From assembly GCA_012271135.1 (NCBI GenBank), contig JAAXGZ010000074.1:1-33322 (forward strand): 33,322 bases of DNA, given 5' to 3'. This document shows, in pieces, positions 16,438 to 25,932 of this stretch. Each line of letters begins with the position of its first letter. The stretch's first letter is position 1. The notes beneath the pieces are model-generated. The model was not told where the DNA came from. It worked only from the letters and a program-made list of their open reading frames with translations, and did no database searches. This DNA comes from Caldilineales bacterium (lineage in GTDB: Bacteria; Chloroflexota; Anaerolineae; Caldilineales; Caldilineaceae). The translations under genes were made by a program, and so were the position numbers.

Positions 16438-17613
16438 TCAGTTGAGTCGCTCAAAGATCCCGGCGGCGCCCATGCCACCGCCGACGCACATGGTGACCAT
16501 GCCGGTTTCAAGGTCGCGTTCCTTCAGCTCGGCCAGAATTTGCGCAGTTAGTTTGGAACCCGTCGCCCCCAAGGGATGACCCAGGGCAATGGCTCCACCG
16601 TTGACGTTGGTGTGTTCTTCGTCCAGCTCAAGGCTGCGGATCACGGCCAAGGCCTGGGCCGCAAAGGCTTCATTGAGTTCCACCAGGTCCACATCGTCCA
16701 ACTCGAGTCCGGCCTGTTTCAGGGCTTTGGGCACGGCCAAGACCGGCCCGATGCCCATGGTTTCCGGATTCACTCCGGCCGTGGCGTAGCTTCGGAATCT
16801 GGCCAGCGGAACCAGGCCTTCGGCACGGGCCTGATCTTCGTTCATCAACACCACTGCCGCGGCGCCGTCGCTCATTTGGCTGCTGTTGCCGGCGGTGACG
16901 GTGCCCTGGCTGTGGAACACGGGGCGCAGGGCGGCCAGCTTTTCGGCCGAAGTGTCTGAGCGAATCCCTTCGTCCCGCGTGAACGATAGGGAACGGGCTT
17001 CTGCGCGGGAGCCGTTGCCGACCAATCCCTCGACGTCCAAGGGCACGATTTGGTCGTCAAAGCGACCACCTGCCTGGGCCGCGCCGGCCCGTTGGTGGCT
17101 GCGCAGGGCAAAGGCATCCTGGTCCTCGCGGGAAATATCGTGTTCCCGGGCCAGGTTCTCGGCGGTCAGGCCCATGTTCAGATAGGCGCCGGGACGTTGT
17201 TCCATAAGGTCCGGATCGGCCCTGAACACCTGCCCCGGTATCGGGACCCGGGACATGCTCTCGACGCCACCGGCCACCACCACGTCGGCGCTGCCGGTCA
17301 TGATTTGCCAGGCGCCCATGGCAATGGTTTGCAGGCCGCTGGCGCACTGGCGGTTGACGGTCTGGGCACTGACGGAGACCGGCAGGCCGGCCTTGAGTGC
17401 CGCCAGACGTGCTACGTTCAGGCCCTGTTCCGCTTCGGGAAAGGCGCAGCCGATTATGACGTCCTCGATGCGTTCGGGATTCACGCCCGCGCGTTCAACG
17501 GTGGCCTGCAGGACTTGGGCCAGCATGTCCTCGGGACGTACGGCGCTCAGGCTGCCCTTGACGGCGCGTCCCACGGCGGAGCGGGCGGCTCCCACGATTA
17601 CAGCTTGGTTCAT
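16438..17613 (-). CDS. fadA: Acetyl-CoA C-acyltransferase (thiolase)
   Basis: Cleaves 3-ketoacyl-CoA with CoA, releasing acetyl-CoA, as the last step of beta-oxidation. The 391-aa protein has the nucleophile in NRQCASGLQ (Cys90), the general base in ALGHPLGATG (His346) and the second Cys in CVGGGMG (Cys376), so all catalytic groups are present. The start at 17613 gives MNQAVIVGAARS, the normal thiolase beginning; a longer open frame to 17769 overlaps the upstream gene and is not homologous. It begins five bases after the stop of the FadN-like gene, matching the Bacillus fadN-fadA arrangement, and the two products probably form a multienzyme complex. Confidence 0.95.
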   Translation of the reverse strand: MNQAVIVGAARSAVGRAVKGSLSAVRPEDMLAQVLQATVERAGVNPERIEDVIIGCAFPEAEQGLNVARLAALKAGLPVSVSAQTVNRQCASGLQTIAMGAWQIMTGSADVVVAGGVESMSRVPIPGQVFRADPDLMEQRPGAYLNMGLTAENLAREHDISREDQDAFALRSHQRAGAAQAGGRFDDQIVPLDVEGLVGNGSRAEARSLSFTRDEGIRSDTSAEKLAALRPVFHSQGTVTAGNSSQMSDGAAAVVLMNEDQARAEGLVPLARFRSYATAGVNPETMGIGPVLAVPKALKQAGLELDDVDLVELNEAFAAQALAVIRSLELDEEHTNVNGGAIALGHPLGATGSKLTAQILAELKERDLETGMVTMCVGGGMGAAGIFERLN

Positions 17614-17618
17614 GGCAT

Positions 17619-20042
17619 TCAGTTCCGCAGTGGTTTCTTCCGGGTCAACATGTGGACAATGCGCTCGCGGCTCAACGGTTCGCCGGCCAGGGACAGGTTG
17701 GCTTCCCGTTCGAGGTCCAGGAACCATTCCTCGTCCATCCATGCCGGACTGGCCAGGCGGCCGCCGCACAGGACATTCGCGAGCTTGGTGGCAATCAAGG
17801 AGTCATGTTCGCTGATGTACCCGGCTTCCCGATACATGAACACCTCCATCTCCAGATTGGCCAGGCCGTCCCGTCCCGTCGCATAGGTATTTTCGTGTAC
17901 TGCCGGAGGCGCATAGCCCAGGGCCAGACTTCGTTGCAGTTCGCGTACGGCCCAGGGCAACAGTTGGCTGCGTCGGGTCACCAGCGGGGTCTGTTCCGGG
18001 AGATAGCGCATTGCCTGGGCGTCCCGGGCGTTGTCGGAGACCTTGGCCATGGCCACCTGGGCATGCAGGCTCTTGAGCACTTGGTGGGCATCTCCGCCGC
18101 GGTCCAGGAATTCCCGTCCCAGGCTTCGACGCACCAGTTCCTTGCATCCACCCCATCCGGGCACCAGACCGACCGCCGACTCGGTCAAACCCAGACACGC
18201 TTCGGGATGGGCCACCACACCGTCCAGGGACAGCAGCAGTTCGACCCCGCCGCCCGCCGCCATGCCCCGCACGGCCGCCCATACCGGCTTGGGCGCTTGG
18301 CGCAGGGCCATGAACGTGTCCTGGCCCAGTTTGGCCAACCGTTCCAGTTCCTGCCAGTCGGCGACCTCGAGCAAGGCCAGAATCAACTTCAAGTTGGCAC
18401 CGGCGGAGAAGATGTCGTCGTCGTTGGCGATGATGAGGCCGGCCGCGGACCCGTGCAGCCGGTCGCACGCCTCCCGGCACACTGACAGGACCTGTTCGTC
18501 GATGGTGTTGAGCACCGATCGGGTTTCAAGAAACAGGATCCCGTCCTGTCCGGTTCTTAGGCAGGCCGACTCGTTTTCCGCGATCACCTGCCCCGTGTGC
18601 ATGGCGTCGGCATAGGCGTGGTAGTTGACCTCGGCCGGGACGGGGTTCATGCCCCCGCGGAAGTTCCAACTGGTGCGCTTGCCGTTGGCCGACCGGTGAA
18701 ACGATGTGCCGGAGGTTGCGGGCACCCCTGCGGTCCACTCTCCCGGATGCATGCCCGACTGTCGCATGCGGTCCAGGGATTCGGGTCCCAGGGCATCCCA
18801 CAGTTCGAAGGGGCCCAGCTGCCAGGCAAAACCGGTGCGGATGACCCGGTCGATGGCGTGGCAATCCTCGGCGATCTCTCCGGAAATCTGCGACAGATAG
18901 GAGAAGACTTGACCGTGAACCTGCCACAGGAACTCGCCAAAGCGGTTGTCCAGTTTTAGCAAGGCCGGGAACCGTTCCACCAGCGGCATCCCGTGCAGCG
19001 TGTCGATGGTTTCGTTGCTGAACCGAGGCGCCGGTCCCCACGTCAAGCCGCCTTTGACGGCTTCGGCCAGGTCGAGCGACAGGAACTGTCGTTTGCCGTT
19101 CGCGTCGCGTTCCGTGCGGTAAAAGCCCTGTTCGGTTTTGCTGCCCAGATGGCCGGCTTTCAGCAAGGCCGTCATCATGGATCGGTACCCGTCGTGGAAG
19201 CGGACCGACCGGCAGGGATCGTCCGGGGTGAGGTCATCCAGGTTGCGGCACACCAAGTCCATCACGTCCAGGCCCACGATGTCGGCGAGCCTGAAGGTTG
19301 CCGCGTTGGGACGACCCAGCAGCGATCCGGTCAGACCGTCCACTTCGGCCACCGTCAGCCCCATGTCCAGGGCCGTGTTGATCGTTACCTGATGAATGAA
19401 GGCAAACAGCCGGTTGGCGATGAAATACGGAGTGTCCCGGCAAACCACGGTCTCACGACCCAGCCGCACACTGCTGAAGGTCCCGAAGTCCGCCAACAGC
19501 GCAGGGTCGGTTCCGGCGTGGGGAATTAGTTCCAGCAATGGCAGGTAGCGGGGCGGGTTGAAGAAGTGGGTGCCCATGAAACGGGCCGCGAAGTCCGCGG
19601 GCAGTCCTTCGGCCAGCATGTGAATGGGCAGCCCCGACGTGTTGGTCGTAATCAGCCTGCAGGCCGGATTGAGGTCGGCCAGCTTCTGCAGCAGGGATCG
19701 CTTGGTCTCCATGTCCTCGATGACGGCTTCCAGAATCCACTCACTTTCGCTCAGGGCAGCCTCCAGATCCTCGTCCATGTTCCCGGGCCGGATCAGGGAT
19801 CGCGACTCCTTGTGTGCTAGGTTGGGTGGCCGCCCGGCGGCCATCCGAGTCAGGCCCTGCCACGCCAGTTGGCTGCGGCCAACCTGGACAGGGGCAACGC
19901 CTTCGATGTTGATGTTCGGATCCGGGTCGCTGGCCAGGTCAAGGAGTTGCACACGGATGCCGGCGTCCGCCAGCAGGCCGGCGATGGCGGCTCCCATCGT
20001 GCCCGCGCCCAGCACGGTTGCAGTCTGAATGTTCAGGGTCAT
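17619..20042 (-). CDS. fadN: 3-hydroxyacyl-CoA dehydrogenase / enoyl-CoA hydratase fusion
   Basis: A two-function beta-oxidation enzyme of 807 aa. The N-terminal half is an NAD-dependent 3-hydroxyacyl-CoA dehydrogenase: GAGTMG at residues 12-17 binds NAD, TNTSGLPI and FMGTHFFNPPRYLPLLEL follow, then two helical C-terminal dehydrogenase domains to about residue 460. The second half is a crotonase fold: FSAGANL near 540 and GMAAGGGVELL near 592 form the oxyanion hole, and LTESAVGLVPGWGG near 615-631 carries the acidic residue. This dehydrogenase-first order is that of Bacillus FadN and opposite to E. coli FadB. No acyl-CoA dehydrogenase gene lies in the window, so the first oxidation step must be encoded elsewhere. 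Confidence 0.93.
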   Translation of the reverse strand: MTLNIQTATVLGAGTMGAAIAGLLADAGIRVQLLDLASDPDPNINIEGVAPVQVGRSQLAWQGLTRMAAGRPPNLAHKESRSLIRPGNMDEDLEAALSESEWILEAVIEDMETKRSLLQKLADLNPACRLITTNTSGLPIHMLAEGLPADFAARFMGTHFFNPPRYLPLLELIPHAGTDPALLADFGTFSSVRLGRETVVCRDTPYFIANRLFAFIHQVTINTALDMGLTVAEVDGLTGSLLGRPNAATFRLADIVGLDVMDLVCRNLDDLTPDDPCRSVRFHDGYRSMMTALLKAGHLGSKTEQGFYRTERDANGKRQFLSLDLAEAVKGGLTWGPAPRFSNETIDTLHGMPLVERFPALLKLDNRFGEFLWQVHGQVFSYLSQISGEIAEDCHAIDRVIRTGFAWQLGPFELWDALGPESLDRMRQSGMHPGEWTAGVPATSGTSFHRSANGKRTSWNFRGGMNPVPAEVNYHAYADAMHTGQVIAENESACLRTGQDGILFLETRSVLNTIDEQVLSVCREACDRLHGSAAGLIIANDDDIFSAGANLKLILALLEVADWQELERLAKLGQDTFMALRQAPKPVWAAVRGMAAGGGVELLLSLDGVVAHPEACLGLTESAVGLVPGWGGCKELVRRSLGREFLDRGGDAHQVLKSLHAQVAMAKVSDNARDAQAMRYLPEQTPLVTRRSQLLPWAVRELQRSLALGYAPPAVHENTYATGRDGLANLEMEVFMYREAGYISEHDSLIATKLANVLCGGRLASPAWMDEEWFLDLEREANLSLAGEPLSRERIVHMLTRKKPLRN

Positions 20043-20074
20043 GGCTTAAGGGTGTTGGACGGTCCCGGTGTAGT

Positions 20075-21031
20075 TCAGCGGCCTGGCGATGGCAACGGTT
20101 TCCGCATCCCGATCCAGGCCGGTTGGAACTGGAAACCGAGTTTGCGATGGATGTGCCCAACGGCACTGTCGGGATCGCCGTAGGCAACGACCTTCGCATA
20201 TCCCTTGGCCTTGGCGCTGCCGAAGGCATGCAGCTTAAGGGCGGTGGCCACACCGCACCGGCGCCAGACCCGGTCCACACCGGTGCGGAAGGCCTGCACC
20301 GCTGTGTCGTCGTCCGCCGTGGGCCGGAGCTCGGTCATGCCGATCCAGTCGGATCCGTCCAGCGCAATCCAGCACAGGTTCGGATCGAAGTCCCGGGTGT
20401 TGAGATGTTCTTCCGCGAACTGCTCGGCAGAGGGCCTGTTCAGGGGTTCCGGAGCCACGGCCTCGGCCTGAATGCGGTAATCCAGATCGCGGAAGCGTTC
20501 CAGCCAGTCAGGACAGTTTTCGGTCAATGATGCGAGGGGGCGGAACTGCACCGGGCTCGGATCCGGGGATCGTTCCGTCATCCGGAGTACTTCGAACCGT
20601 GCCAAATCCAGTTCGGAGTCGGCGTCGCGGTCGATTGCGACAAACCCAAGGGACTGCAGGAACCTCATTCCTCCAATTTGGTCTTCCCGACAACCGCTGT
20701 TCAGGGTCCGGATGTCTGCGGCCGGTGCCTGATTCAGCAGATCTCGAAAGATGCGTGAGCCAATTCCCTGCCGACGATGCGCGGGACTGACCACCACATA
20801 AACATGAAAGGTGCCGGGCTCACCCAGCCAGAAGGCTTCGCCGCAGGACCCGAACCCCGCGACGGAGCCATCGATTTCGCAGACTCGCTGATCCCACCGG
20901 ATGTCCGGCCGCGCAGCCGCCATCTCCCGCTGGGCTTCCACGGTGGTTGGCGTGTCCGGCCAGGTTTGGTTTTCCATTTGCACCAAGGCCCGGTAGTCGG
21001 CGTCCGAGTCGTTGAAGTCTCTCAGGTGCAT
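20075..21031 (-). CDS. Tandem GNAT acetyltransferase, copy F
   Basis: A 318-aa protein with two GNAT folds that would transfer an acyl group from CoA to an amine; the substrate is unknown. The N-terminal domain has the family motif WPDTPTTVE near residues 24-32 and the acetyl-CoA loop RRQGIGSRI near 88-96. The C-terminal domain has WRRCGVATALKLHA near 265-278 and ends LGFQFQPAWIGM. It is more diverged from the copies at 26-32 kb but has the same architecture. It sits between the CUT2 permease (51 bases) and FadN (32 bases) on the same strand, so it is probably co-transcribed. The start at 21031 aligns with the other copies; an upstream codon at 21070 would overlap the permease end. Confidence 0.85.
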   Translation of the reverse strand: MHLRDFNDSDADYRALVQMENQTWPDTPTTVEAQREMAAARPDIRWDQRVCEIDGSVAGFGSCGEAFWLGEPGTFHVYVVVSPAHRRQGIGSRIFRDLLNQAPAADIRTLNSGCREDQIGGMRFLQSLGFVAIDRDADSELDLARFEVLRMTERSPDPSPVQFRPLASLTENCPDWLERFRDLDYRIQAEAVAPEPLNRPSAEQFAEEHLNTRDFDPNLCWIALDGSDWIGMTELRPTADDDTAVQAFRTGVDRVWRRCGVATALKLHAFGSAKAKGYAKVVAYGDPDSAVGHIHRKLGFQFQPAWIGMRKPLPSPGR

Positions 21032-21082
21032 GGCGTCAAGGGTATTGGACCCTGGTTGGAACAAGCACACATCGCGGCCTTG

Positions 21083-22066
21083 TCACTCGCGGTTGGCCAA
21101 ACCAGCATAGCCCCAGGCCAAGGCTAGGACAATGGTTCCATAGACCAGTTGCTGGATGTCCTGCCCGACATTGAGGAATGTGAGCATGGAGTTGAGCACA
21201 CTCAAAATCAGCGCGCCCAGGATGGTTCCGGTGTAGCCGCCCACCCCGCCAAAGATGGATGTGCCGCCGATCACGGCCGCCGCGACCGAGGGCAGCAGGA
21301 AGGCGTTCGCCAGCTGAAGATCGACCGCCCCGGTGCGCCCGGCCAACAGAATTCCCGCAATGGATCCCAGGATTCCGGCCGCGATGTAGGCGGCAATCCG
21401 CACCTGCCACGTTCGGACTCCTGCCAGCCGCACCGCGGTCTCGTTGTCGCCCACGGCGTACAGGAGCCGGCCCCAGCCGGTGCGTCTCAGAAGCCAAATC
21501 AGGATCAGCGAAATCGCGGCCCATACAACGACACTGTAGGGCAGGCGGTTGCCGAGGAAGGAACCTGCCGCCAGTTCCTTGATGAACGGGGCGACCACGG
21601 TGGAACCCCGCAGGATGGTCTGGGTCCATGCCGTGAAGGTGCCAAGCATGATGCCCGACATTGCCAGGGTCATGATGAGGGGGTTGACGCGGAACACGGC
21701 GACGCCGATGCCGTTGGCAGCCCCGACAACAAGGCCGACGGCCACACCCATCAGGATGGCAACGGCGGCTCCGTGGGAGGATTGACTGGCTGCCACATAG
21801 GCGGAACCCGTGGCAATCATGGTGACCGACAGGTCGATGCCGCCCGTAAGCATCAGAATGGTTTGTGCCCCGGCCAGGATGCCCAGCGGGGCCGCCTGCA
21901 ACAGCGAGCTGCGGGCCCCGTTCAGGGAAAGGTATTCGGGCTCGATTGACCCGGTGACCAGCACCAGCAGGAGACACACGCCGCCCAGGGCCACCGAGGG
22001 GTTGGCCCGTGCCTTGGCGGCCAGGCGCGCCCGGACGGTTGTGGCGGCGGCCGCGGAGTCAACCAT
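21083..22066 (-). CDS. CUT2 (ribose-type) ABC permease 2
   Basis: Inner-membrane subunit of importer 3, 327 aa, RbsC-like. Around eight to ten hydrophobic segments are visible. Typical family elements are MLTGGIDLSV near residue 72, a VVGAANGIGVAVFRVNPLIMTL region near 112-133 (seen as NGIGVAVFRVNP), YAVGDNETAVRLAG near 205, and GGTSIFGGVGGYTGT near 270. It is the second of two non-identical permeases, 48 bases after the first, so the channel is probably a heterodimer. Substrates of this family are pentoses, inositols, other small sugars or AI-2. Confidence 0.92.
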   Translation of the reverse strand: MVDSAAAATTVRARLAAKARANPSVALGGVCLLLVLVTGSIEPEYLSLNGARSSLLQAAPLGILAGAQTILMLTGGIDLSVTMIATGSAYVAASQSSHGAAVAILMGVAVGLVVGAANGIGVAVFRVNPLIMTLAMSGIMLGTFTAWTQTILRGSTVVAPFIKELAAGSFLGNRLPYSVVVWAAISLILIWLLRRTGWGRLLYAVGDNETAVRLAGVRTWQVRIAAYIAAGILGSIAGILLAGRTGAVDLQLANAFLLPSVAAAVIGGTSIFGGVGGYTGTILGALILSVLNSMLTFLNVGQDIQQLVYGTIVLALAWGYAGLANRE

Positions 22067-22114
22067 GGCGGAGCCTGCGCGGAGGGCGGTATGGACCGGG
22101 ATTGCAACCAGGGC

Positions 22115-23122
22115 TCATGTTTGGCGCTCCCTGATCAAGGCCGCCAGACCGCCAATCATCATGACAATGGCGATGAGCACCCCCTGCAGGATCTGGGCAT
22201 TGTTGGGGTTGATGCCCATGGCGCTCAGGATGGGATTGAGCATGATCAGAATCATGCCGGCCGCCACCACCCCGAGGACCAGTCCGGTGCCGCCGGTCAG
22301 GGCAATCCCGCCCAGTACGACGGCGGCCACGCTGTTGAGGGTGGCGTTGGCTCCCACGCTGAACCGCGGGTCTCCGGTACCCGTGATGGCCACGGTGGCC
22401 AGGCCCGCCAGTGCCGCCAGCGCGCCGCCCAAGGCATAGGAGGCCACCTTGGCCCGGGTCACGCCCAATCCGGCCAACGAGGCGATGTTGGAGTCGCTGC
22501 CGACGGCGTACATGGACAGGCCCAACCGGGTGCGTCGCGACAACAGGAACACGACGGTCGCCGGAATGATCATCATCAGGACCGGCAGAACATAGGTGCC
22601 GCCGATGCCTGATTCGGAACCCGTGAACAGCCACCGGAATTCGGGAGCCGTGCCGCCGCCCGGCGATGGCAGGATCCACAGCGCCAAGCCCGACCAGATA
22701 TAGCTGGTGGCCAGGGTGACCACAATGTCCGGCACCCCCGACAGGCGGATCACGTAGCCGGTCATGCCGTTGAGGCAAGCAATGAGACCAATCAGCAGAA
22801 GCGCGATCACCACAACGGCCCCTAAGGGCTGGTCCGCCATGAAACGGGCCGCAATCGCGTTGCTCAGCAGCAGCAGGGCCCCCAGCGACAGGTCGATGCC
22901 GCCCGCGATCACGATGACGGCCTGTCCCAGTGCCAGGTAGACCAGGGGAAGGCTGTTCTTGCTGATGGATGTGATCTGGAACTCCCCGAATCGGGGAATG
23001 AGGTTGGCATACCAGATCAGAAGGGCTAGCAGCAGCAGCCAGACGCCAAGGGTCCAGCCACTGCGGGACAGGATCAGACCGGTCCTGTTGAATACGACTG
23101 TGGCGCGGCTATCCCGGTTCAT
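22115..23122 (-). CDS. CUT2 (ribose-type) ABC permease 1
   Basis: The first permease of importer 3, 335 aa. After a polar N-terminus the hydrophobic segments include WLLLLALLIWYANL. The RbsC-type signatures are IAGGIDLSLGALLLLSNAI near residue 72, YAVGSDSNIASLAGLGV near 205-221 and GGIALTGGTGLVLG near 275. It starts 21 bases after the ATPase gene stop and is followed 48 bases later by the second permease. The Asp in GGIDLS and the conserved small residues are intact. Confidence 0.92.
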   Translation of the reverse strand: MNRDSRATVVFNRTGLILSRSGWTLGVWLLLLALLIWYANLIPRFGEFQITSISKNSLPLVYLALGQAVIVIAGGIDLSLGALLLLSNAIAARFMADQPLGAVVVIALLLIGLIACLNGMTGYVIRLSGVPDIVVTLATSYIWSGLALWILPSPGGGTAPEFRWLFTGSESGIGGTYVLPVLMMIIPATVVFLLSRRTRLGLSMYAVGSDSNIASLAGLGVTRAKVASYALGGALAALAGLATVAITGTGDPRFSVGANATLNSVAAVVLGGIALTGGTGLVLGVVAAGMILIMLNPILSAMGINPNNAQILQGVLIAIVMMIGGLAALIRERQT

Positions 23123-23143
23123 GCAAGGGGTTATGGACCAGGG

Positions 23144-24616
23144 TCAGACGAGTCCGTGGGCCGCGGTCAGGAGAGAGGCTTCCGTGGCCCGGGCCGCCAC
23201 CTGTTCATCGACGATCAGGCCGTTGTGCATAACCAGCACGCGATCGCAGACGAGCGGGATTTCGGCCAGTTCGCTGGTATACAGAAGCACGGCTGCACCG
23301 TCGGCCGCCAGCTTGCGCAGGAGGGCGTAAATCTCCCCCTTGGTCTGAATGTCGATACCGCGGGTTGGATCAAAGCACAATAGCGTACGGAAGCCCGACA
23401 CCAGCCACCGCCCAATGGCCACCTTCTGTTGGTTGCCGCCTGACAGACGCCGCACCTGGGCCGCAGCCCGGGTATCGATTGACAGGCTGTCGATGGCGTT
23501 GGCAGCCCGGGCGCGCTCATCGGCCGGCAGGCCCAGCCACTGCCGGATGCGCGTGATGAGGGTTACAACCAGGTTTTGGTACACCGGCAGACTCGGCAGC
23601 AGGGCCTGTAGACGGTCTCCCGGAATGAGGACCACCCCCTGTCGCACCGCATCGGCCGGCGACAGGAACCGGCAGGGACTGCCGTCTATCAGGATCCGGC
23701 CGGAACTGGGACGTCTCTCTCCGCACAGGATGTCGAACACCCGTTCCTGTCCCTGTCCCTCCAGTGCCACCAGTCCGAGGACCTCGCCCCGGCGAACGGC
23801 AAACGAGACCTGGCGGACCGTCTCCCCGGATGCCAGTTCCTCCACGGCAAAGACGGCCTCGGCGTCTGCCGTCGTGGGTGTGGCAATGCCGGCCGGCGTG
23901 TCGGGTGCAAGGTCCACCGGAGATCCCAGCATGGCGTGGACCAGCTCCTGCTGCGTGATGCCACCGACTTCCAGCTCGGCCACATTGCGGCCGTCCCGCA
24001 GAATGGTCGCCGTATCGCAAATGCGCATCACCTCGGCTAGGCGATGGGTGATAAGCACGACGGAGCACCCGTCGGACTTCAACCGGTCAAGCAGTTCGAA
24101 CAGTTTCTCGGCCTGATCCGCGGTCAAGGCGGCGGTGATCTCGTCCAGCAGCAGGATTTTGGGATTCAGCGCCAGGGCGCGGGCGAGATCCACTAGGCGC
24201 AGAATGTCCAGGGGCAGGTTCCGGACCATGCGGTCCCGGTCCAGCGAACCCAGATCGAATTCGTCCAGCCACTGTGCAAAGGTGTCCGGATTGGTTTGGC
24301 TCAGCCGCAGGTTCTGGGCAATGGTCAGATCCCGGATTAGGGCCGGGTCCTGAAAAACTGTAGCGATACCGCCCCGCATTGCCTCGACCGGAGTCCGGAA
24401 GTTGGCGGTCTTCCCCGCCACTACCAGCGTTCCCCTGTCCGCCGGATGGACTCCGGCCAGGATACGGACCAGGGTGCTCTTGCCGGCGCCGTTGGCGCCC
24501 AGCAGGGCGTGGATCTCGTGGTGGCGCACGGTCATGTCGACCGCTTCCAGCGCCACCACGGATCCATACGCTTTGGCCACGCCCGTTATGGTCAGCAGCG
24601 GGGATGGCCTGTTCAT
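23144..24616 (-). CDS. CUT2 double ATPase subunit
   Basis: Cytoplasmic energising subunit of importer 3, 490 aa, with two nucleotide-binding domains (RbsA/MglA type). In domain 1 the Walker A is GANGAGKST near residue 39, Walker B is ILLLDEITAAL near 158, and the H-loop is VLITHR. Its signature motif is unusual (NLPLDILRLVDLARAL instead of LSxGxxQ). Domain 2 has the degenerate P-loop LEGQGQERV usual for this class, a good signature RLSGGNQQKVAIGRWL near 390, and Walker B-like LLCFDPTRGIDI where Glu is replaced by Asp. The start at 24616 gives a normal N-terminus; an open frame reaching 24739 overlaps the binding-protein gene and is rejected. Confidence 0.92.
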   Translation of the reverse strand: MNRPSPLLTITGVAKAYGSVVALEAVDMTVRHHEIHALLGANGAGKSTLVRILAGVHPADRGTLVVAGKTANFRTPVEAMRGGIATVFQDPALIRDLTIAQNLRLSQTNPDTFAQWLDEFDLGSLDRDRMVRNLPLDILRLVDLARALALNPKILLLDEITAALTADQAEKLFELLDRLKSDGCSVVLITHRLAEVMRICDTATILRDGRNVAELEVGGITQQELVHAMLGSPVDLAPDTPAGIATPTTADAEAVFAVEELASGETVRQVSFAVRRGEVLGLVALEGQGQERVFDILCGERRPSSGRILIDGSPCRFLSPADAVRQGVVLIPGDRLQALLPSLPVYQNLVVTLITRIRQWLGLPADERARAANAIDSLSIDTRAAAQVRRLSGGNQQKVAIGRWLVSGFRTLLCFDPTRGIDIQTKGEIYALLRKLAADGAAVLLYTSELAEIPLVCDRVLVMHNGLIVDEQVAARATEASLLTAAHGLV

Positions 24617-24641
24617 TTTCAGTTCGGGACGCGGGCGTCTG

Positions 24642-25715
24642 CTATTCGCCAGGTGCCTTGCAGGCGGAGACGTCCGCGCTGCCGTTGTAGTGGGTAAACG
24701 GTTCGATGTCGACGTACGTGCTCCATCCGACCTGTTCATCCGGAGCGTAGATGGCGTTCAGTCCGTCGGTGTTGTCGGTCGCGAAGACCTTGGGAGTCAG
24801 GATGGTTTCGTGCGGCGGGTTGTTGCCGAGGAGCGCGTCGATCGCAATCGAGGTGCCTACCGCGCCAATGGCGGGCGGGTTGGTAACCGCGGCCCCGACC
24901 AGGCCTTCATCGGCCAGGTCCAGCAACTGCGCCACAAAGCCGTTGTTGTCGGCGCCCACAATCGGGACGAAGGGCTTGTCCGCTACCTGGAACTGCTCGA
25001 CCACCGGGTAGTCGATGCCCGAAGTCCAGATGCCGTCGATTTCCTGCGTGGTGATCAGGTCCAGCGCCTGCTGGGCACCCGTGGACGGATCCCAGCCGGT
25101 GAAGGTGGACGCCACGACTTCGATGTCCGGATAGTTCGCCAGCGCCTCCATGAATCCGTTGTGGCGGTCCGTGTCGGCCGGCACGCCGTCGATGCCGCGC
25201 ATTTCCACGACCTTGCCCGATCCGCCCAGGGTCTCGAAGAGCCATTCTGCTCCCAGCCGGGCGTAGGCGGTCTGGTCGTTGGTGGCCACATAGGCCCCCT
25301 CGGCAGTGACGGCCTGATCGACCGCGACCACGACGATGCCTTGGGCGATCGCCGCCTCAATCACGGCATTCAGTCCCTCGCGATCGGTGGGGTTGAGGAT
25401 GATGGCGTCAACCCCCTGGGAAATCAGTCCTTCCAGATCGGCGATTTGTTCAGTCGGGCCGCCGTTGCGGTTGACCACGATCACTTCGTCCACCATGCCG
25501 CTGGCGGTTGCTTCCGCCTTGATGGCGCAGATCATCTGCTCGCGCCAGCCGTTGCCGACCAGGGTATTGCTGACGCCGATGACGAAGCCGCCCTCGGGCA
25601 TCTCCTCGTCGTGGGTGTGTTCCTCGGCCGCCATCGGCAGGGCACAGCCGGTGGCCGCCAGGGCAACCACTATCAGCAATCCCAAGAGCATGAACAGTTT
25701 GGATTTGACTCGCAT
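24642..25715 (-). CDS. CUT2 sugar-binding lipoprotein, importer 3
   Basis: Periplasmic-binding-protein type 1 (ribose/galactose/AI-2 class) receptor, 357 aa. The N-terminus [12 protein letters not shown] is a normal Sec lipoprotein signal with lipobox ATGC at Cys24, then a His/Glu-rich linker. Family motifs are [17 protein letters not shown] near 45-61, [19 protein letters not shown] near 106-124 (visible as [11 protein letters not shown]), VVAVDQAV near 133, [16 protein letters not shown] near 155, and a DGIWTSG segment near 230. ATG at 25715 has TGGAGA at -13 to -8; an in-frame ATG at 25730 would use that site as its own codons. The ATPase gene follows after 25 bases. Loss of Tat features separates it from the CUT1 binding proteins here. 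Confidence 0.92.
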   Translation of the reverse strand: MRVKSKLFMLLGLLIVVALAATGCALPMAAEEHTHDEEMPEGGFVIGVSNTLVGNGWREQMICAIKAEATASGMVDEVIVVNRNGGPTEQIADLEGLISQGVDAIILNPTDREGLNAVIEAAIAQGIVVVAVDQAVTAEGAYVATNDQTAYARLGAEWLFETLGGSGKVVEMRGIDGVPADTDRHNGFMEALANYPDIEVVASTFTGWDPSTGAQQALDLITTQEIDGIWTSGIDYPVVEQFQVADKPFVPIVGADNNGFVAQLLDLADEGLVGAAVTNPPAIGAVGTSIAIDALLGNNPPHETILTPKVFATDNTDGLNAIYAPDEQVGWSTYVDIEPFTHYNGSADVSACKAPGE

Positions 25716-25784
25716 GTGTCGAATCTCCATTGAATGAGATAACGCCGTACAACCAAGGACCGAACCTGGTTCGGCAAAACGGTG

Positions 25785-25800
25785 GGTCCTGCGCAGGACC
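25785..25800. promoter_or_regulatory. 16-bp perfect palindrome, candidate operator
   Basis: GGTCCTGCGCAGGACC is fully self-complementary and lies 70 bases upstream of the binding-protein start. A second dyad of 7-bp arms sits ten bases nearer the gene at 25760-25774. The pair suits binding of a dimeric sugar-responsive repressor (LacI or ROK style), but no regulator gene is present in the window. Confidence 0.45.
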
Positions 25801-25932
25801 AGGCTCGATTCAAGGCTGCGGATCAGCATAGCACCTTGGGGCTGCTGCCGTTTTGTTGCCGAGCCATGGAGAGACCTTCTGGCTGCACAAACCCGCATCT
25901 TTCCACCAGCATGGGGATGCCGGGCTGCCGGA

